Shown in pieces: positions 46,801-57,950 of a DNA stretch of 64,000 nt; position 1 is the first letter of the stretch; each line of letters starts with the position of its first letter. The stretch is from CAXBMB01 sp052078155 (GTDB lineage Bacteria; Pseudomonadota; Alphaproteobacteria; Kiloniellales; DSM-21159): NCBI GenBank assembly GCA_052078155.1, contig JBQJBP010000001.1, forward strand, positions 496,001-560,000, read 5' to 3'. A model generated the notes under the pieces. The model saw only the letters and a program-made list of their open reading frames with translations, ran no database searches and was not told the DNA's origin. The position numbers and the translations under genes are program-made.

Positions 46801-47369
46801 GCCATATCCGTGAAGTGGGGATCGAACTTTACCAGCAATTGCTGGAAGAAGCCGTGGCAGCGGCCCGTGCAGACGGCGTGGACGGGTTGGGAGCCAACGG
46901 CGAAAAGGAACTCTGGTCTCCGCAGATCAACCTGGGCACCTCAGTTCTGATTCCGGAAAGCTATGTCACCGATCTTTCCTTGCGGCTGGGTCTCTATCGG
47001 CGCTTGTCGAACATGGAAGACCGGAGCGAAATCGACGCCTTTGCCGCCGAGCTGGTCGACCGCTTTGGTCCCTTGCCTGAAGAGGTGAACAACCTGCTGG
47101 AAATCATGACCATTAAGCGCCTGTGCCGGGAAGCCGGGGTGGAAAAACTCGATGCCGGACCCCGTGGGGCGGTGGTTACCTTCCGCAATGATGCCTTTGC
47201 CAATCCCACGGGTCTTATCGGATTCGTCCAGAGTCAGGTGGGCAAGGTGAAGCTGCGGCCTGATCACAAGCTGGTTTACACCCGGGGCTGGGATGACTCC
47301 AAACAGCGCCTGCTGGGCAGCCGCCGTCTGCTGGAAGGGCTGGCCAAGATCGCCCGAAAAGCGCCTTAA
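43884..47369 (+). CDS. mfd: transcription-repair coupling factor Mfd
   Basis: Mfd removes RNA polymerase stalled at damage and recruits UvrA. The 1161-residue protein has the UvrB-like N-terminal region, the RNA polymerase interaction domain (GDHVVHIDHGIGRYEGL), the helicase Walker A CGDVGFGKT, the DEEQ box in LLIVDEEQHFGV, motif VI QLRGRVGRSKQRAYAY, and the C-terminal UvrA-mimic domain. The start is a TTG at 43884; no ATG near this point is in frame. It follows sdhE closely and is probably co-transcribed. A terminator overlaps its stop codon. Confidence 0.96.
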   Translation: MLPTLPDRPVRTLIANAPEGLDALFLANQAQSAPSTTLLHVARDDARMAQMKEALAFFAPDLQVEVFPAWDCLPYDRISPHRDLVAQRLATLARLGKKSSKPRVVLTTINGLLQRLPPRSAIAGRNLIARPGDEVPGDRLTSFFSDNGYQRVDTVGEPGEFAFRGGILDVFPTGFTQPLRLDFFGDDLESIRTFDPLTQITTGKARELVLLPVSEVFLDEESIEKFRRGYRAAFGAVTGEDPLYESISEGRPHPGMEHWLPLFYDDLDTLLDYLPGAQVILDHQVPEAQAARLDVIQDFYEARTTMKEVEAAGGTVYQALPPTDLYLSEDDVSAALSGRAHGLFSPFNAPEELGQVLDAEGRHGRDFADARAASEGQLYETVLDYIRYENREGRQVLITGYTDGSRDRLAHLLKEHGAQRLETVENWGQVEKLQTRDVGLVTLGLERGFGSGNLTVITEQDILGERISRAPAKRKRPENFLTEVSTLEAGDHVVHIDHGIGRYEGLETLDVNGAPHDCLRVIYKGGDKLFVPVENIDLLSRFGGNDAVELDRLGQGNWQARKAKVKERIKDAADQLIRVAAARELRKTDPIQAGEGLYDEFAARFPYPETDDQLRSIADVLEDLGSGKPMDRLVCGDVGFGKTEVALRAAFVVAMSGKQVAVVVPTTLLARQHYRNFKERFAGLPVRIGQLSRLVTTKEANQNKKDLKDGQLDIVVGTHAMLGSSIGFKDLGLLIVDEEQHFGVKQKERLKALRAEVHVLTLTATPIPRTLQLAMSGVKEMSLIATPPVDRLAVRTFVLPYDPVVVREAILREHYRGGQTYYVCPRLEDLASLEERLKKLVPEVKVAVAHGQLPPTRLEEVMSAFVDHKFDVLLSTNIVESGLDIPSANTLIIHRADMFGLAQLYQLRGRVGRSKQRAYAYFTLRPGKVLSKTAEKRLHVMQTLDTLGAGFTLASHDMDIRGAGNLLGEEQSGHIREVGIELYQQLLEEAVAAARADGVDGLGANGEKELWSPQINLGTSVLIPESYVTDLSLRLGLYRRLSNMEDRSEIDAFAAELVDRFGPLPEEVNNLLEIMTIKRLCREAGVEKLDAGPRGAVVTFRNDAFANPTGLIGFVQSQVGKVKLRPDHKLVYTRGWDDSKQRLLGSRRLLEGLAKIARKAP

Positions 47370-47385
47370 TCGGGTGCTTTTCTCT
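47357..47385 (+). terminator. terminator overlapping the mfd stop
   Basis: A 9-bp stem with one G-U pair (arms 47357-47365 and 47373-47381) with a T run includes the last codons of mfd. Confidence 0.65.
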
Positions 47386-47567
47386 TTCGCCATTCTGGTT
47401 GATTGGCCTTTGGCTGTCGCCAGGAGGGCTCACGCGTCTAATCCCGTGGACAAGTGGCGGCTGCGACACTAGTCTCGCGCGGTCTTCTGGTCTTGCCTGT
47501 CTCGCTGTTTGAGAGAGCCGGGCAAAGTCCCTTTTCCAATCTACCGTTACAGCTATTAGAGGCTCCG

Positions 47568-48893
47568 ATGCGCCGTTCCGCTTTCTTCCTGCCCACCCTG
47601 AAGGAAAACCCCAAGGAAGCAGAGATTGTCTCTCACCGTTTGATGCTGCGGGCCGGTATGGTTCGTCAGGCCTCTTCCGGTATCTATTCCTGGCTGCCGC
47701 TGGGATTTCAGGTGCTGCGGAACATTCAGCGCATTGTTGAGGAAGAACAGGATGCCGCCGGGTGTCAGGAAGTTCTGATGCCGACCATTCAGGCGGCTGA
47801 TCTCTGGGAGAAATCCGGTCGTTACAACGACTATGGCCCGGAGATGCTGCGCATTCGTGATCGCCATGATCGGGACATGCTTTATGGTCCCACCAATGAG
47901 GAACTGATCACGGATATTTTTGCCAATTCCGTGCGCTCCTACAAAGATCTGCCCAAGAACCTCTATCACATCCAGTGGAAATTCCGCGATGAAGTCCGGC
48001 CCCGCTTTGGCATCATGCGCGGACGTGAATTCCTGATGAAGGACGGCTACTCCTTTGATCTGGATAAGGAAAGTGCAGAAAAATCTTACCGCCGGGTGCT
48101 GGTCAGCTATCTGAAGACCTTTGCGCGGATGGGCATTCAGGCCATTCCCATGCAGGCCGATACCGGGCCCATTGGCGGTGACCTCAGCCACGAATTCATT
48201 CTGCTGGCTGATACCGGGGAAAGCGAAGTTTTCTGCGATCAACAGTTCCTGGATTACGACTGGGCCGGTTTTGACGTGAACTATGCCGATGATGCTCAGG
48301 TTAATGAGATCTACGACTACTTCACCAAGCTCTACGCCCGCACAGAAGAGATGCACGATCAGGCAGCGTTCGAAGCCGCCGTGCCCGAAGAACGGCGCTA
48401 CAAGGGCCGCGGCATCGAAGTCGGACACATCTTCTACTTCGGTGAAAAGTACTCCAAACCTCTGGGCGCCAAAGTCACTTTGCCCGGTGGTGGCGAAGCC
48501 ACGGTGCACAGCGGTTCCTATGGCATTGGTGTCTCCCGCCTGGTGGGCGGCATCATTGAAGCCAGCCACGACGAAAACGGCATCATCTGGCCCGATGCTG
48601 TCGCTCCCTTCAACGTGGGGCTGATCAACCTCAAAGCCCGCGACGAAGCCTGCACCAAAGCCTGTGATGATGCTTACGAAACGCTCAAAAACGCTGGTTT
48701 GACAGTGCTTTATGATGACCGTGATGAACGGGCAGGTGGCAAGTTCGCGGATATGGACCTGATCGGTCTGCCCTGGCAGTTGACCATTGGTCCGCGGGGC
48801 CTGGAAAAGGGTGTTGTCGAACTGAAACGCCGGGCGACGGGCGAAAAGGAAGAGCTGACCCTGGACGCTGCCCTCAACAAACTGAAAGCCTAA
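47568..48893 (+). CDS. proS: prolyl-tRNA synthetase, short form
   Basis: ProRS charges tRNA-Pro. The 441-residue protein shows class II motifs: GxxSxxYSWLPLG near the N-terminus, motif 2 in FRDEVRPRFGIMRGREFLMKD, and motif 3 in GSYGIGVSRLV, then an anticodon-binding domain. It lacks the large editing insertion found in the E. coli type, as in many alphaproteobacteria. I chose the ATG at 47568, preceded by AGAGG. lolC/E begins 4 bases after the stop, so proS, lolC/E and lolD form an operon. Confidence 0.95.
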   Translation: MRRSAFFLPTLKENPKEAEIVSHRLMLRAGMVRQASSGIYSWLPLGFQVLRNIQRIVEEEQDAAGCQEVLMPTIQAADLWEKSGRYNDYGPEMLRIRDRHDRDMLYGPTNEELITDIFANSVRSYKDLPKNLYHIQWKFRDEVRPRFGIMRGREFLMKDGYSFDLDKESAEKSYRRVLVSYLKTFARMGIQAIPMQADTGPIGGDLSHEFILLADTGESEVFCDQQFLDYDWAGFDVNYADDAQVNEIYDYFTKLYARTEEMHDQAAFEAAVPEERRYKGRGIEVGHIFYFGEKYSKPLGAKVTLPGGGEATVHSGSYGIGVSRLVGGIIEASHDENGIIWPDAVAPFNVGLINLKARDEACTKACDDAYETLKNAGLTVLYDDRDERAGGKFADMDLIGLPWQLTIGPRGLEKGVVELKRRATGEKEELTLDAALNKLKA

Positions 48894-48897
48894 GACC

Positions 48898-50145
48898 ATG
48901 ATTTTCGGGGCCGCCGAACGCCTGCTGGCGGGGCGTTACCTGCGGTCACGCAGGCAGGAGAGCTTTATCTCCGTCATCGCCACCATTTCCCTGGTGGGCA
49001 TTGCCCTGGGCGTGGCGACCCTGATCATTGTTATGGCCGTAATGAACGGGTTTCGTCACGAACTGCTGGGGCGGATCCTGGGGGTGAATGGCCACCTGAC
49101 CGTCTATGCCCGGGATGGCAAGATCGAAGACTATCAATCCCTTACCGAACGGCTGGAAGCCCTGGCCGGGGTAAAGGACGTGGTGCCCCAGGTGCAGGCA
49201 CAGGCCATCGTGACCGTAGCCGACCAGGCCCGGGGTGCGGTGGTCCGCGGCCTGTCAGCCAAAGATCTCAAAGAACGCAACCTGGTGGTCAACTCCCTGC
49301 AAAGCGGGTCTCTGGCGGGCTATGAAGCCGGGGAAGGGGTGCTGATCGGCGACCGCATGGCCCTGGCTTTTGGTGTTGTTCCTGGTGAGTCCATCACGCT
49401 GCTGACCCCCAATGGCAATCAGACGGTTATGGGCACGGTTCCCCGGGTGAAAAGTTATCCGGTTGCCGGTGTTTTCAAGATCGGCATGCATGAGTACGAC
49501 AGTTCTTTCATCTACATGCCCATGGAACAGGCGCAGGTCTACTTCCGTCTGAAAGAACTGGCCAATGCCATTGAAATCTTTGTGGAAAACCCGGACGACG
49601 TCTGGAGGGTCCGCTCCCTGGTCAGCCACGAAGTCGGCCCTGATTTCCGGGTGGTGGACTGGCAGCGGGCCAATGCCTCCTTCTTCAATGCGGTGCAGGT
49701 GGAACGCAATGTCATGTTCCTGATCCTCTCCCTCATTGTCCTGGTTGCGGCTTTCAACATTCTGTCTGGCCAGTACATGCTGGTGAAAGGCAAAGGCAAG
49801 GACATCGCCATCCTGCGCACCATGGGTGCCTCGCGTGGCCAGATCATGCGGGTCTTCTTCATGACCGGGGCCTCAATTGGGGTAATCGGAACCCTGGCCG
49901 GGGTTCTGTTGGGCATTCTTTTTACCGAGAACATTGAGACCATTCAGGGCTGGGTAGAGGCCATGACCGGCGCGTCGGTGTTCAATCCGGAGGTTTATTT
50001 CCTGGTGACCCTGCCGGCGGTCCGCGATACGGGCGAAGTGCTGCAGGTGGTGGCCATGGCCCTGGCGGTTTCTTTCCTCGCCCCCATCTTTCCGGCCTGG
50101 CGGGCGGCCCGTCTCGATCCGGTGGAGGCGCTGCGCTATGAGTGA
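48898..50145 (+). CDS. lolC: lipoprotein-releasing ABC permease LolC/E
   Basis: LolC/E is the membrane component of the LolCDE transporter that extracts outer-membrane lipoproteins from the inner membrane. The 415-residue protein has a first membrane helix (about 24-48) and a large periplasmic MacB-like domain. Three C-terminal helices form an FtsX-type permease, with GKGKDIAILRTMGASRGQIMR at the coupling region. Only one permease is encoded, so it probably works as a homodimer. lolD overlaps its stop by 8 bases. Confidence 0.95.
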   Translation: MIFGAAERLLAGRYLRSRRQESFISVIATISLVGIALGVATLIIVMAVMNGFRHELLGRILGVNGHLTVYARDGKIEDYQSLTERLEALAGVKDVVPQVQAQAIVTVADQARGAVVRGLSAKDLKERNLVVNSLQSGSLAGYEAGEGVLIGDRMALAFGVVPGESITLLTPNGNQTVMGTVPRVKSYPVAGVFKIGMHEYDSSFIYMPMEQAQVYFRLKELANAIEIFVENPDDVWRVRSLVSHEVGPDFRVVDWQRANASFFNAVQVERNVMFLILSLIVLVAAFNILSGQYMLVKGKGKDIAILRTMGASRGQIMRVFFMTGASIGVIGTLAGVLLGILFTENIETIQGWVEAMTGASVFNPEVYFLVTLPAVRDTGEVLQVVAMALAVSFLAPIFPAWRAARLDPVEALRYE

Positions 50146-50824
50146 TGTGCCAGCGCTTCGCCTGCGGGATGTGCAGAAGGTCTATCAGCAGGGCGAAAGC
50201 ACTCTGGAGATCCTGAAAGGCGTCAATCTGGCGCTGCAGAAGGGGGAGATGGTGGCGCTTCTGGGGCCCTCAGGGGCTGGTAAGTCCACCTTGCTTCATA
50301 TGGCGGGCCTGCTGGAGCAGCCTGACAGCGGATTTGTCGAACTGGCCGGTGAAAGTGCCACTGGTCTGAAAGACAAAGCCCGCACACAGCTGCGTCAGCG
50401 CTCGATCGGCTTTGTCTACCAGTTCCATCACCTGCTGCCCGAGTTTTCCGCGTTGGAGAATCTGGTCGTGCCACAGATGCTGGCCGGACAGAAAAAGGCC
50501 GTGGCCAGGGACAGAAGCCAGCAATTGCTGGACCTGGTTGGTCTTAACCACCGCCTGGACCACCGACCTGGTCAGCTTTCCGGCGGGGAGCAGCAGCGGG
50601 TGGCACTGGTACGGGCATTGGTCAACAAGCCTCACCTGCTTCTGGCCGATGAACCCACCGGAAATCTGGATCCTGATACGGCGGAAGGGGTCTTCAAGCT
50701 TCTGAAGCAACTGGTCCATGGCACGGGCGTGGCGGCGCTGATTGCCACCCACAATCATGACATTGCCCAGCGGATGGATCGCATCGTTGTGCTGCGGGAC
50801 GGCCATCTGGAAGAACTGAAATAG
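50138..50824 (+). CDS. lolD: lipoprotein-releasing ABC ATPase LolD
   Basis: This is the ATPase of LolCDE. The 228-residue protein has Walker A GPSGAGKST, signature LSGGEQQRVALVRAL, and Walker B LLLADEPTGNLD. The ATG lies inside the last codons of lolC/E, a typical translational coupling. A gap of 129 bases follows before dnaE. Confidence 0.96.
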   Translation: MSDVPALRLRDVQKVYQQGESTLEILKGVNLALQKGEMVALLGPSGAGKSTLLHMAGLLEQPDSGFVELAGESATGLKDKARTQLRQRSIGFVYQFHHLLPEFSALENLVVPQMLAGQKKAVARDRSQQLLDLVGLNHRLDHRPGQLSGGEQQRVALVRALVNKPHLLLADEPTGNLDPDTAEGVFKLLKQLVHGTGVAALIATHNHDIAQRMDRIVVLRDGHLEELK

Positions 50825-50953
50825 GCCTTTGCCTGTTCCGATCCCCCGGAGTTTTCAAAAGTCTCTCCGCAGGTTTCCTGCTGGTGGGATTTGTCCACAG
50901 CCAGTGGTCAGACTTGCGCTGACGCGACTCCTTTTTCTGTGAGAAGATAGCCG

Positions 50954-53900
50954 ATGGCACATTCAGATTTCGTCCATCTGCGGGTTCACTCCGCCTATTC
51001 CCTGTCCGAAGGGGCCGTGCGTGTAAAGGATCTGGTCAAACGCTGCCAGGATCTGGCCATGCCTGCAGTGGCCATCACCGACAGCAACAACCTGTTCGGC
51101 GCCATGGAGTTTTCTCTGTCAGCAGCCGGCGCCGGGGTGCAGCCGATCATTGGCGCGCAGGTTTCTCTCAGCCGTTCACTTGAAGAGCATCCGCCGGGCA
51201 AGGAACCCGCCCCGGATAAAATCGCGCTGATGGTGCAGAACGAGCAGGGCTATCAGAACCTGCTGAAGCTGATCTCGAAAGCCTTCATGGAATCGGGCGA
51301 CGGCGAAGACGCCCAGGTGGATTACGACGACCTGGAACGCTGGAACGAGGGGCTGTTGCTGCTCTCTGGCGGTCCCGACGGGCCGATCAATCAGGCTCTG
51401 GGACGGGATCAGGCGGCACAGGCCCTGCAGTCCCTGCAGCGACTTCAGTCCATCTATCCCGGCCGTTTCTACATCGAGCTTCAGCGTCACAATCTGGAAG
51501 CTGAAGAGCTGGTCGAAGATCGGCTGATTGATCTGGCGTACGAACATGATCTGCCATTGGTGGCCACCAATGATGCCTTTTTCCTCGATGAGGACATGTT
51601 TGAGGCTCATGACGCTTTGCTCTGCATCGCTGAGGGGGCCTATGTGGCCCAGGATGAGCGTCGCCGGGTGACCCCGGAACACCGCTTCAAAACAGCTGAA
51701 GAGATGAAAGCCCTCTTTGCCGATGTGCCGGAGGCCATTCAGAACACGCTGGTGGTGGCCAGACGCTGTGCCTATCGCCCGGTGCCCATCGATCCCATTC
51801 TTCCTGCCTACGATACGGAAGGCGGTCGAACGGAAACGGAGGAACTGCGGGCCCAGTCTTTTGAAGGACTGGAGCACCGGCTGGAGAAAAACGTTTTTCT
51901 GGACAGTCACAGCGCTGATGAAAAAGCCAGTCTGCGCAAGGAGTATGAAGAGCGCCTGGAATTTGAGCTGGGCATCATTGAGCAGATGGGCTTCCCCGGC
52001 TACTTCCTGATCGTGTCCGACTTCATCAAGTGGGCGAAAGAGCAGGGCATTCCTGTGGGGCCGGGCCGTGGGTCCGGTGCCGGCTCGCTGGTAGCCTATT
52101 CGCTTCTGATCACCGACCTGGATCCCATCCGCTGGGGCCTGCTCTTTGAGCGTTTCCTTAATCCGGAACGCGTGTCCATGCCTGACTTTGACGTGGACTT
52201 CTGCCAGGACCGCCGGGATGAGGTGATCCGTTACGTTCAGGAAAAGTATGGCCGCGATCGTGTGGCTCAGATCATCACCTTTGGTAAGCTGCAGGCGCGG
52301 GCGGCCTTGCGGGATGTGGGCCGTGTATTGCAACTGCCCTTTGGCCAGGTGGACCGCATCTGCAAGCTGGTGCCCAACAACCCGGCCAACCCCACCACCC
52401 TGTCTGAAGCCCTGGAAATCGAGCCACGCCTGAAGGAAGAGCAGGCCAGCGACGAAAACACGGCGCGAATGATTGAAATCGCGCTGAAACTGGAAGGGCT
52501 TTACCGACACGCCTCCACCCACGCTGCCGGTGTGGTGATCGGGGACCGGCCTCTGGATGAACTGGTGCCGCTGTACCGCGATCCCCGGTCCGATATGCCG
52601 GTGACCCAGTTCAACATGAAGTTCGTTGAACAGGCCGGGCTGGTGAAGTTCGACTTTCTGGGCCTGAAAACCCTGACAGTCATGGCCACGGCGGAGAAGT
52701 TTATCCGCCGGCACACCCCGGACTTTGAATTGGCGGCCCTGCATCTGGAAGATGAACCGGCTTACAAAGTCATGGCGGCTGGTGAGACCGTGGGCGTGTT
52801 CCAGCTGGAATCTCAGGGCATGCGCGATGCCCTGAAGAAACTGCGGCCTGATCGTTTTGAAGATGTGATCGCCATGGTCTCGCTTTATCGACCGGGGCCC
52901 ATGGAGAACATCCCGTCTTACATCAACCGGAAAAAGGGCGAGGAAGACCCTGACTACCTGCATGATTCCCTGAAGCCGATCCTGGAAGAGACCTTCGGTA
53001 TCATGATCTATCAGGAACAGGTGATGCAGATCGCCCAGGTGCTGTCCGGTTACTCCCTTGGGGGCGCGGACATGCTGCGCCGGGCCATGGGTAAGAAGAT
53101 CAAGGAGGAGATGGACAAGCAGCGCAAGATCTTTGTCCAGGGAGCAAAGGAAAAGGGGGTCGACCCCAAGCAGGCAGACAATATCTTTGATCTGGTCAAC
53201 AAGTTCGCCGGTTACGGGTTCAACAAATCCCATGCCGCGGCCTATGCGCTGATTGCCTATTACACGGCCTACCTCAAGGCCAACCATCCCGTCGAGTTCA
53301 TGGCGGCGTCCATGACCTTTGATATGACCAACACCGACAAGCTCAATGTCTTCAGGCAGGAGCTGGACCGGATGGGCATTGCCCTGCTGCCGCCGGACAT
53401 CAACGCTTCACGCGCGACCTTTAATGTGGAGGATCTGCCGCCGGAGGCTCTGGTGCCGCCCAAGGATGCAGACCCGGACCTGCCTCCGCCCAAAGTGCCG
53501 ACCAACCCCAAGGGGGTGCGCTATGCCCTGGGGGCGGTCCGCAATGTGGGGGCGGCGGCCATGGATCTGCTGGTGGCCGGACGCAAGGAAGAGGGGCCTT
53601 TTGCCTCGGTTGCGGAGTTTGCCCGGCGCATCGATTCCAAATCCGTCAACAAACGTCTGATCGAAAATCTGGCAGCTGCCGGAGCCTTTGATGAACTGAA
53701 CAGCAACCGCTGTCAGGTTCACAAAGGGGCGGAAACCATTGTGCGCCACGCCGCAACGGTTGCCAGCGAGCGGGAGATGGGCCAGTTCAATCTGCTGGGG
53801 TCTTCAGGCCATGAAGATACCATCAAGCTGCCCGCGGTGCCCGACTGGCCCTCAAACGAAAAACTGCAGGCCGAGTTTGCTGCCATTGGCTTTTATCTCT

Positions 53901-54478
53901 CTGCCCACCCACTGGACGCCTATGGCCGCATGCTGCAGCGGAAAAAGGTGGTGACCTTTGCTGATCTGCCCAAAGCGGCAGCCACCAATGCCGGGCGGCA
54001 GACACTGGCGGGCATTGTGCTGGCCAAGCAGGAGCGAACCTCCAAGCGGGGCAACCGCTTCGCCTTTGTCTCGCTGTCGGATTCCACGGGGGTGTTTGAA
54101 GTCACGCTGTTCAGTGAAACTCTGGGCCGCTGCCGGGACCTGCTGGAAGGCGGCAAACCGCTGCTGGTTCAGGTTTCGGTGGAACGGCAGCCCGAAGGCG
54201 ATGACCTGCGTCTGACCGCTCAGGATTTTGAAGACCTGGATGAAGCTCTCGCCAAAACCGCGGCTGGTCTCAAGATCTACGCCAACAGCACCGACCCCTT
54301 AAGCCACCTCAACGCCATCCTGCAGCGCGAGCGCAAGGGCCGGGGCAAAATGGATCTGGTTCTTAGCCTGGAAAATGGCCGGGAAGTGGAACTGGAACTG
54401 CCCGGCAGCTATGCGCTGTCCTCCGGGGGGCGTCAGGCCATCAAATCCATCCCCGGTCTGGTGGTGGAAGATACCTGA
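50954..54478 (+). CDS. dnaE: DNA polymerase III alpha subunit
   Basis: DnaE is the replicative polymerase subunit. The 1174-residue protein has the PHP domain (FVHLRVHSAYSLSEGAVRVK), the catalytic aspartates in PDFDVDFCQDRRDEV, and a helix-hairpin-helix region. Near residues 1010-1150 it has the OB domain (LAGIVLAKQERTSKRGNRFAFV) that binds single-stranded DNA. The ATG follows a GAGAAG ribosome-binding site. The C-terminus is complete. A truncated copy of its codons 1029-1143 exists at 57993-58337 (see that entry), so local recombination has involved this gene. Confidence 0.97.
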   Translation: MAHSDFVHLRVHSAYSLSEGAVRVKDLVKRCQDLAMPAVAITDSNNLFGAMEFSLSAAGAGVQPIIGAQVSLSRSLEEHPPGKEPAPDKIALMVQNEQGYQNLLKLISKAFMESGDGEDAQVDYDDLERWNEGLLLLSGGPDGPINQALGRDQAAQALQSLQRLQSIYPGRFYIELQRHNLEAEELVEDRLIDLAYEHDLPLVATNDAFFLDEDMFEAHDALLCIAEGAYVAQDERRRVTPEHRFKTAEEMKALFADVPEAIQNTLVVARRCAYRPVPIDPILPAYDTEGGRTETEELRAQSFEGLEHRLEKNVFLDSHSADEKASLRKEYEERLEFELGIIEQMGFPGYFLIVSDFIKWAKEQGIPVGPGRGSGAGSLVAYSLLITDLDPIRWGLLFERFLNPERVSMPDFDVDFCQDRRDEVIRYVQEKYGRDRVAQIITFGKLQARAALRDVGRVLQLPFGQVDRICKLVPNNPANPTTLSEALEIEPRLKEEQASDENTARMIEIALKLEGLYRHASTHAAGVVIGDRPLDELVPLYRDPRSDMPVTQFNMKFVEQAGLVKFDFLGLKTLTVMATAEKFIRRHTPDFELAALHLEDEPAYKVMAAGETVGVFQLESQGMRDALKKLRPDRFEDVIAMVSLYRPGPMENIPSYINRKKGEEDPDYLHDSLKPILEETFGIMIYQEQVMQIAQVLSGYSLGGADMLRRAMGKKIKEEMDKQRKIFVQGAKEKGVDPKQADNIFDLVNKFAGYGFNKSHAAAYALIAYYTAYLKANHPVEFMAASMTFDMTNTDKLNVFRQELDRMGIALLPPDINASRATFNVEDLPPEALVPPKDADPDLPPPKVPTNPKGVRYALGAVRNVGAAAMDLLVAGRKEEGPFASVAEFARRIDSKSVNKRLIENLAAAGAFDELNSNRCQVHKGAETIVRHAATVASEREMGQFNLLGSSGHEDTIKLPAVPDWPSNEKLQAEFAAIGFYLSAHPLDAYGRMLQRKKVVTFADLPKAAATNAGRQTLAGIVLAKQERTSKRGNRFAFVSLSDSTGVFEVTLFSETLGRCRDLLEGGKPLLVQVSVERQPEGDDLRLTAQDFEDLDEALAKTAAGLKIYANSTDPLSHLNAILQRERKGRGKMDLVLSLENGREVELELPGSYALSSGGRQAIKSIPGLVVEDT

Positions 54479-54619
54479 GTTCCCTGTAAAGCCGTCCACG
54501 ATGGCATGGCTGGCCAGGCCGTCGAGGCTTTTTAGAAGGGGAGAGATGCGACCAGTAGATGAGGCTGGTATGGCTGTGGTGTTAAGACAGCAGGTGACGT
54601 GTTGTTGAGGGAGAATGGA

Positions 54620-55861
<1,242 letters not shown>

Positions 55862-55963
55862 TGTGCTGGTTCTATCATCCGCTGATGTGCAGGGCGGCCG
55901 TGAGAGAGGAGGGTCTCTCTGGTTCGTCGCAGCCGCCAGATTCTAGCTATCGGTCAAAGTCCA

Positions 55964-57736
55964 TTAAAGTCCATCCCGATAGGTGAACTCGCCGTTCAGA
56001 AGCGTTCCGGCGATGATTGCTTCGTCAATCATGTTTTCCGGGGCGATGTCACGCAGGTTCTTCTTCCAGATTGCAATGTCGGCATACTTTCCGACTTCCA
56101 GCGTGCCGATAACGTCTTCCATGCGCATCTGCCAGGCAGGGGCGACGGTGTAGGCGTGCAATACCTGATCAATGGTCATTTTGGGCCGCCAGTCGGGGAA
56201 GGGTCTGGCTTCTGGAATGGATGGTTCGATGAGAGTCATGGCTTGCTGAAACAGGTAGGCTGGATAGGCCCGTTCAATTGGGGCACCGGGCGCGTCACCT
56301 GACAGGGAGAGATTGTCATAGAGGTAGGCCAGTTCGGTGTACTGGCCGTGTGCTTCCCGAGCGAATTCCTCCCGCATGACCTTAAAGAGTTCCACACCAT
56401 CTCTGCCGCTATCCAGCTCGTTGTAAAACAGGGGGCTCGCGTTTGACCCGATGTTGTGGAGCACCATCTTGTCCCGGGTGGCGTTGTCCATGCTCGTCAG
56501 GTGGTCCAGCCGGTTTCGGGCGTCTGGATAGTGTTTTTTTGCCTCGACGATGATGTCGACCATGCGTTTGATCAGTCGTGAGCCGTCGGCGTGAGTTACA
56601 ACGTCGAGACCCGCGGCATTCGCCCGGTTAACAAGTTCGAACAGGCGTTCGGGGTCAACGCCATATCTGCCCCAGTTCAAGGGGTCCCCTTCATTTTCTG
56701 GAAGATAGGGCACAAGCTGGGTTGCCCCGCGGGACAGCCAGGCATTCTCAGGATGGATTTTGATTCGGTCCGTCCGCAGCATGTCGCTGTTGTACAGATC
56801 CTGCATTTCCAGGGCGAAGTCGACGGTACCCTGTGCGTCAGCGTCTGGAAGTTTGAACCACGGCATGATGTTGAACCGCAGTTTCAGCTGGCCATTGTCT
56901 TCGCGCCGCTTCATCACGGCCATGATGCTGCGCATATCTTTCTTGGCGATTTCATCGCTGATGGAAAAGCCAGGCGTCACCAACCCGGGCACCATCGCCG
57001 TTGTTACGCCCTTGCTGGCCAGGAAGTCCTGAAGGAAGTCAGCTGACTGAGGAACGATGGTGTCGGGATCCCAGGCACCCATGTCCACGTAAGCTTTGAA
57101 GAAGATGGTTTCGATACCCAGGCCCGTTGGGTTGCCTTCGGCATCGCGTTCCCAGTAGATCACACCCGGTTGAATGTCCGGGGTGTCTTTTGTAATGCCC
57201 GCTGCTTCTAGTGCCAGAGTGTTCAGAACGGCATCATGGGATGCATTTCCGAAAACCATGGTTGGCCGGCCCAGTTCCCATATATCCAGATCTGCTGCAC
57301 GAGGTTGCTGATTGCCCAGGTTGGCCGGCATCCAGCCATATCCAATCAACGGACCCGTCTCGTCTGGATTGGCATCGACATGTTCTTTCATCAGTCGCCC
57401 GATGTCGTCGACAGATCGGGCTGCACTGACATTCACACCTGTCGTGATCCATTTTGAGGACACAACATGATTGTGGGATTCGATCATTCCGGGCGTTACA
57501 TAGCGACCATCAAGGTCGATCACATCCGTCCCGCCACCAATGAAGGCCCGGGCATCGCTGCTACTGCCGACGAAAAGGATCCGGCCTTGTTTGATGGCAA
57601 TCGCTTCAGCATCTGGCTGTGCTCTGTTCATCGTTTCGATGGTGCCGTTCAGCATCACCCTGTCCGCCGTCTGGGCAGCAGCGGCGGTGGAGATCAAAGA
57701 CGCGCAAAGTACAGTCGCAATTTTCCAAAAACGCAT
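55964..57736 (-). CDS. exported amidohydrolase family protein, YtcJ-like
   Basis: The 590-residue protein has a signal peptide (MRFWKIATVLCASLISTAAAAQ). Its amidohydrolase body has the metal motif PGMIESHNHVV, a later VTHADGSRLIK His, and the C-terminal GTLEVGKYADIAIWKKNL segment typical of YtcJ-type amidohydrolases. I chose the ATG at 57736 for the clean signal sequence; the frame is open ten codons further up. It should act in the periplasm on an amide or urethane bond; the substrate is unknown. It faces the M19 homologue tail to tail with 102 bases between, and both may be cargo of the same insertion. Confidence 0.83.
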   Translation of the reverse strand: MRFWKIATVLCASLISTAAAAQTADRVMLNGTIETMNRAQPDAEAIAIKQGRILFVGSSSDARAFIGGGTDVIDLDGRYVTPGMIESHNHVVSSKWITTGVNVSAARSVDDIGRLMKEHVDANPDETGPLIGYGWMPANLGNQQPRAADLDIWELGRPTMVFGNASHDAVLNTLALEAAGITKDTPDIQPGVIYWERDAEGNPTGLGIETIFFKAYVDMGAWDPDTIVPQSADFLQDFLASKGVTTAMVPGLVTPGFSISDEIAKKDMRSIMAVMKRREDNGQLKLRFNIMPWFKLPDADAQGTVDFALEMQDLYNSDMLRTDRIKIHPENAWLSRGATQLVPYLPENEGDPLNWGRYGVDPERLFELVNRANAAGLDVVTHADGSRLIKRMVDIIVEAKKHYPDARNRLDHLTSMDNATRDKMVLHNIGSNASPLFYNELDSGRDGVELFKVMREEFAREAHGQYTELAYLYDNLSLSGDAPGAPIERAYPAYLFQQAMTLIEPSIPEARPFPDWRPKMTIDQVLHAYTVAPAWQMRMEDVIGTLEVGKYADIAIWKKNLRDIAPENMIDEAIIAGTLLNGEFTYRDGL

Positions 57737-57950
57737 GCCGGTTTCCTTCTGACTAACCAGGATCACCGTACAACAGGACTTGGCCGATACAATTCACATT
57801 TTTTTGGAAAGCAGATGGCACACAGGCAGACAGCTTCGGCCTCTGTCGAATTTCAAACAGAGGAACAAGCCGCCCAAGTTTTCTGATCTTTCTGTTTCAG
57901 ATCATTTGGGTGCGCTGCGGGAGCTTAGACTACTGCTTCCAGATCCAATT

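Noticed and set aside
51176..53287. A 703-codon open frame antisense to dnaE
   Set aside because: Same reason: it is a shadow of a highly conserved gene.
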